From Rhodanobacteraceae bacterium (GTDB lineage Bacteria; Pseudomonadota; Gammaproteobacteria; Xanthomonadales; Rhodanobacteraceae), in contig JAICJG010000009.1 in assembly GCA_025928585.1 (NCBI GenBank), positions 1-45,522 on the forward strand: a DNA stretch of 45,522 bases, read 5' to 3'. The translations under genes and the position numbers were made by a program. Below, piece after piece: positions 43,676-45,522 of this stretch. The notes beneath the pieces are model-generated. The model worked only from the letters and a program-made list of their open reading frames with translations, had not been told where the DNA came from and searched no databases. The number at the start of each line of letters is the position of its first letter. Position 1 is the stretch's first letter.

Positions 43676-44826
43676 CCAACGCACAGCGCTGGCAATGGCT
43701 GATCATCGCCGCGGTGGTGGGCTGGCTGGTCTGGCTGCTGTCGCCGATCCTGATGCCGTTCGTGCTGGCCGGCGTGTTCGCCTACCTCGGCGACCCGCTG
43801 GTCGACCGGCTGGAACGCCTGCGCCTGGGCCGGGCGCTTTCGGCGAGCCTGGTATTCCTGCTGATGTTGCTGATCGTCGCGCTCGCGCTGGTCCTGCTGG
43901 TTCCATTCATCCAGCGCCAGGTCGCGCATTTCATCGCCGCGTTGCCGGGCTATGCCGGGTGGATCAACCACAACGCGATTCCGTGGCTGGAGCACAAACT
44001 GCACATCCCGGCCCGGGAATTCGACGTCACCACCATGATCTCGCGTTTGCGCGGGAACGCAGGGTCGGTCGGAGGGGTGGTGACGGCGGTGCTGGCGTAC
44101 GCGACCCGCTCCGGCCTCGCGCTGATCGGCGTCGGGGTCGCGGTGGTGCTGGTGCCGGTGGTGACGTTCTATTTGCTGCGCGACTGGGACAAGCTGGTCG
44201 CCCACGTGGACGACCTGTTGCCGCGGGAGGCGCAGCCCACGATCCGCCGGCTCGCGCGCGAAACCGACAGCGTGCTCGGCGCGTTCGTGCGTGGGCAGTT
44301 GCTGGTGATGGTGGGACTGGCCGTGTACTACGCGGTGGCGCTGCGGCTGGTCGGCCTCGAGGTCGGGCCGCTGATCGGCATGATTGCGGGACTGGTCAGC
44401 TTCGTGCCCTACCTCGGCTTCATCATCGGCATCCTCGCGAGCGTCGTCGCGGCGCTGGTGCAGTTCCACGACGGCTTCCATCTGGTGCTGGTGCTGGTGG
44501 TGTTCGGGATCGGCAACCTGCTGGAAAGCTACATCCTGGTGCCGAAGCTGGTCGGCGACCGTATCGGGCTGCATCCGGTTGCGGTGATCTTCGCGGTACT
44601 CGCGTTCGGCGAACTGTTCAGTTTCATCGGGATCCTGCTGGCGCTTCCGATGGCCTCGATCGCAGTGGTGTTGCTGCGTTTCCTGCGCGAGCGCTACGAG
44701 GCGAGTTCGCTGTACGCGGGGCGTGGACTGCCGAAGATCGTGGGCTCGTCCGGTGCGCCGGTCGCGGGGCCCGGCCAAGACGGGAATGATGCGGCGAAAC
44801 GGCGCGATCCTCCCGAACAGCCATGA
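43672..44826 (+). CDS. AI-2E family transporter (PerM-like)
   Basis: A 384-residue permease with a GTG start at 43672 fixed by the overlap with the previous gene. It has about eight hydrophobic helices. Conserved AI-2E blocks are LSPILMPFVLAGVFAYLGDPLVDRLE, LLVPFIQRQVAHFIAALPGY, VTFYLLRDWDKL, VLGAFVRGQLLVMVGLAVYY, GLVSFVPYLGFIIGIL and NLLESYILVPKLVG. The family includes TqsA and PerM, linked to export of signalling molecules or ions; substrates are mostly unproven. The hydrophilic tail after residue 345 (SSGAPVAGPGQDG) is disordered-looking. It is coupled to hda by ATGA at 44823-44826. Confidence 0.92.
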   Translation: MTNAQRWQWLIIAAVVGWLVWLLSPILMPFVLAGVFAYLGDPLVDRLERLRLGRALSASLVFLLMLLIVALALVLLVPFIQRQVAHFIAALPGYAGWINHNAIPWLEHKLHIPAREFDVTTMISRLRGNAGSVGGVVTAVLAYATRSGLALIGVGVAVVLVPVVTFYLLRDWDKLVAHVDDLLPREAQPTIRRLARETDSVLGAFVRGQLLVMVGLAVYYAVALRLVGLEVGPLIGMIAGLVSFVPYLGFIIGILASVVAALVQFHDGFHLVLVLVVFGIGNLLESYILVPKLVGDRIGLHPVAVIFAVLAFGELFSFIGILLALPMASIAVVLLRFLRERYEASSLYAGRGLPKIVGSSGAPVAGPGQDGNDAAKRRDPPEQP

Positions 44827-45515
44827 CGCGACAGTTTCCGCTCGACCTGCGTTGGCCGCCGCACCAGCGGCTCGACGCGTTCCATCCGGCGGACAACGCG
44901 ACCGCGCTGCGCGAAGTCGAGGCTTTGGCGACCGGGCCGTCCCGCGCCTGGGTTTTCCTGCACGGCGGGCCGGGAACCGGCAAGAGCCACCTGCTGATCG
45001 GTGCCTGCCGGGCCGCGGCCGAGGCGGGCCAGGGCGCCCGTTACCTGTCGCTCGCGTCACTCCCGCCGCCGCGGGCCGAGGCCATCGCCGGAATCCTTGC
45101 CGAGGGCCTCGTCGCGATCGACGACGTGCAGGCGCTGTCCGGCGGGCGCGAGGACGAGCGCGCATTGTTCGACCTGTTCAACCGCGCCCGTGCCGGGTCC
45201 GCGCGCATGCTGTTCGCGGCGAACGCCTCGCCGGCCGAACTCGGGATCGGGCTCGCGGACCTCGTGTCGCGGTTGTCTGCGTGCACCCAATGCGCGTTGC
45301 GCGCGCTGGATGACGACGGCCGGCGCGCGATGTTGCGATTGCTCGCGGCGCGCATGGGGTTGCGCCTCGACGACGAGGTGCTGGCTTGGTGGTTTGCGCG
45401 TCAGCCGCGCGATCCCGCGTCGCTGATCGGATTGTTGCGCCGGATCGATCGCGCGGCCCTCGCCGCGCAGCGGCGCGTCACGATCCCGTTTCTGCGGGAG
45501 TTGCTGAGCGAGTAG
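44823..45515 (+). CDS. hda: DnaA regulatory inactivator Hda
   Basis: A 230-residue DnaA-related AAA+ protein. The N-terminal clamp-binding motif QFPLDL is at 4-9, the Walker A GGPGTGKS at 48-55, the Walker B LVAIDDVQAL, then the sensor I FAANASPAELG and the C-terminal helix box with RDPASLIGLLRRIDRAAL. Hda joins the beta clamp and promotes ATP hydrolysis by DnaA, preventing reinitiation. It lacks the DNA-binding domain IV of DnaA, which rules out dnaA. The gene is complete, with the stop at 45513-45515, seven bases before the window end. Confidence 0.94.
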   Translation: MTRQFPLDLRWPPHQRLDAFHPADNATALREVEALATGPSRAWVFLHGGPGTGKSHLLIGACRAAAEAGQGARYLSLASLPPPRAEAIAGILAEGLVAIDDVQALSGGREDERALFDLFNRARAGSARMLFAANASPAELGIGLADLVSRLSACTQCALRALDDDGRRAMLRLLAARMGLRLDDEVLAWWFARQPRDPASLIGLLRRIDRAALAAQRRVTIPFLRELLSE

Positions 45516-45522
45516 CCGGACC

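Overview
This is a GC-rich, gene-dense window from a gammaproteobacterium. The gene order kdsD-kdsC-lptC-lptA-lptB-rpoN-hpf-hprK-rapZ-EIIA(Man)-ptsH-ptsI, with HPr kinase present and no sugar permease nearby, is what I know from Xanthomonadales/Lysobacterales. The placement (Xanthomonas relatives or Rhodanobacteraceae) is inference from gene order and protein character, not from a marker gene. No rRNA, tRNA, CRISPR array, insertion sequence or integrase was found.

Layout. (1) 1-8336, plus strand, housekeeping: end of a YciK-like SDR, MarC family, ppnN, mutL with an endonuclease motif and an in-frame repeat insertion, DUF1684, an FKBP-type isomerase, DUF1289, a CoA-type Nudix hydrolase and a 3-mercaptopyruvate-type sulfurtransferase. 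(2) 8356-8846, minus: a PagL-like lipid A deacylase broken by a 1-nt frameshift. (3) 8905-13895, plus: a MarR regulator with a promoter/operator, followed by an outer-membrane factor, an EmrA-like adaptor and an EmrB-like transporter, together a tripartite drug efflux pump. (4) 14139-17325, minus: a two-domain KaiC homologue overlapping a hybrid histidine kinase. (5) 17586-25331: an enoyl-CoA hydratase-family protein, then an accessory group of ThiF/E1-like enzyme, two paralogous PEP-CTERM secreted proteins, a nitroreductase-fold protein and a FeeM-like N-acyltransferase. Each PEP-CTERM gene has a near-perfect sigma-54 promoter and a dyad exactly 63 bp further upstream. (6) 25552-27009: a DUF4139 exported protein. 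(7) 27079-37921, minus: regulatory PTS, hprK, rapZ, hpf, rpoN and the LPS transport/Kdo genes. (8) 38040-45515: ibaG and murA, a DUF3108 protein, purN and purM (minus), then DUF2066, a CDP-alcohol phosphatidyltransferase, an AI-2E-family permease and hda.

How the parts connect. The sigma-54 factor encoded here is the one that would read the two PEP-CTERM promoters. The FeeM-like acyltransferase belongs to a family named for association with exosortase/PEP-CTERM systems, so region 5 looks like one envelope-associated system with ThiF-like and nitroreductase-like enzymes of unknown substrate; no exosortase lies in the window. Dispersed short repeats (AGCAGGGAGCAGGG-type, GGGACC-type, and a 27-bp inverted repeat) sit at gene ends and in three cases have entered coding sequence (mutL, purM, purN).

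The strongest leads are the sigma-54/PEP-CTERM/FeeM/ThiF/nitroreductase group, the KaiC-kinase pair with a substituted phosphosite, and the repeat-driven protein insertions.
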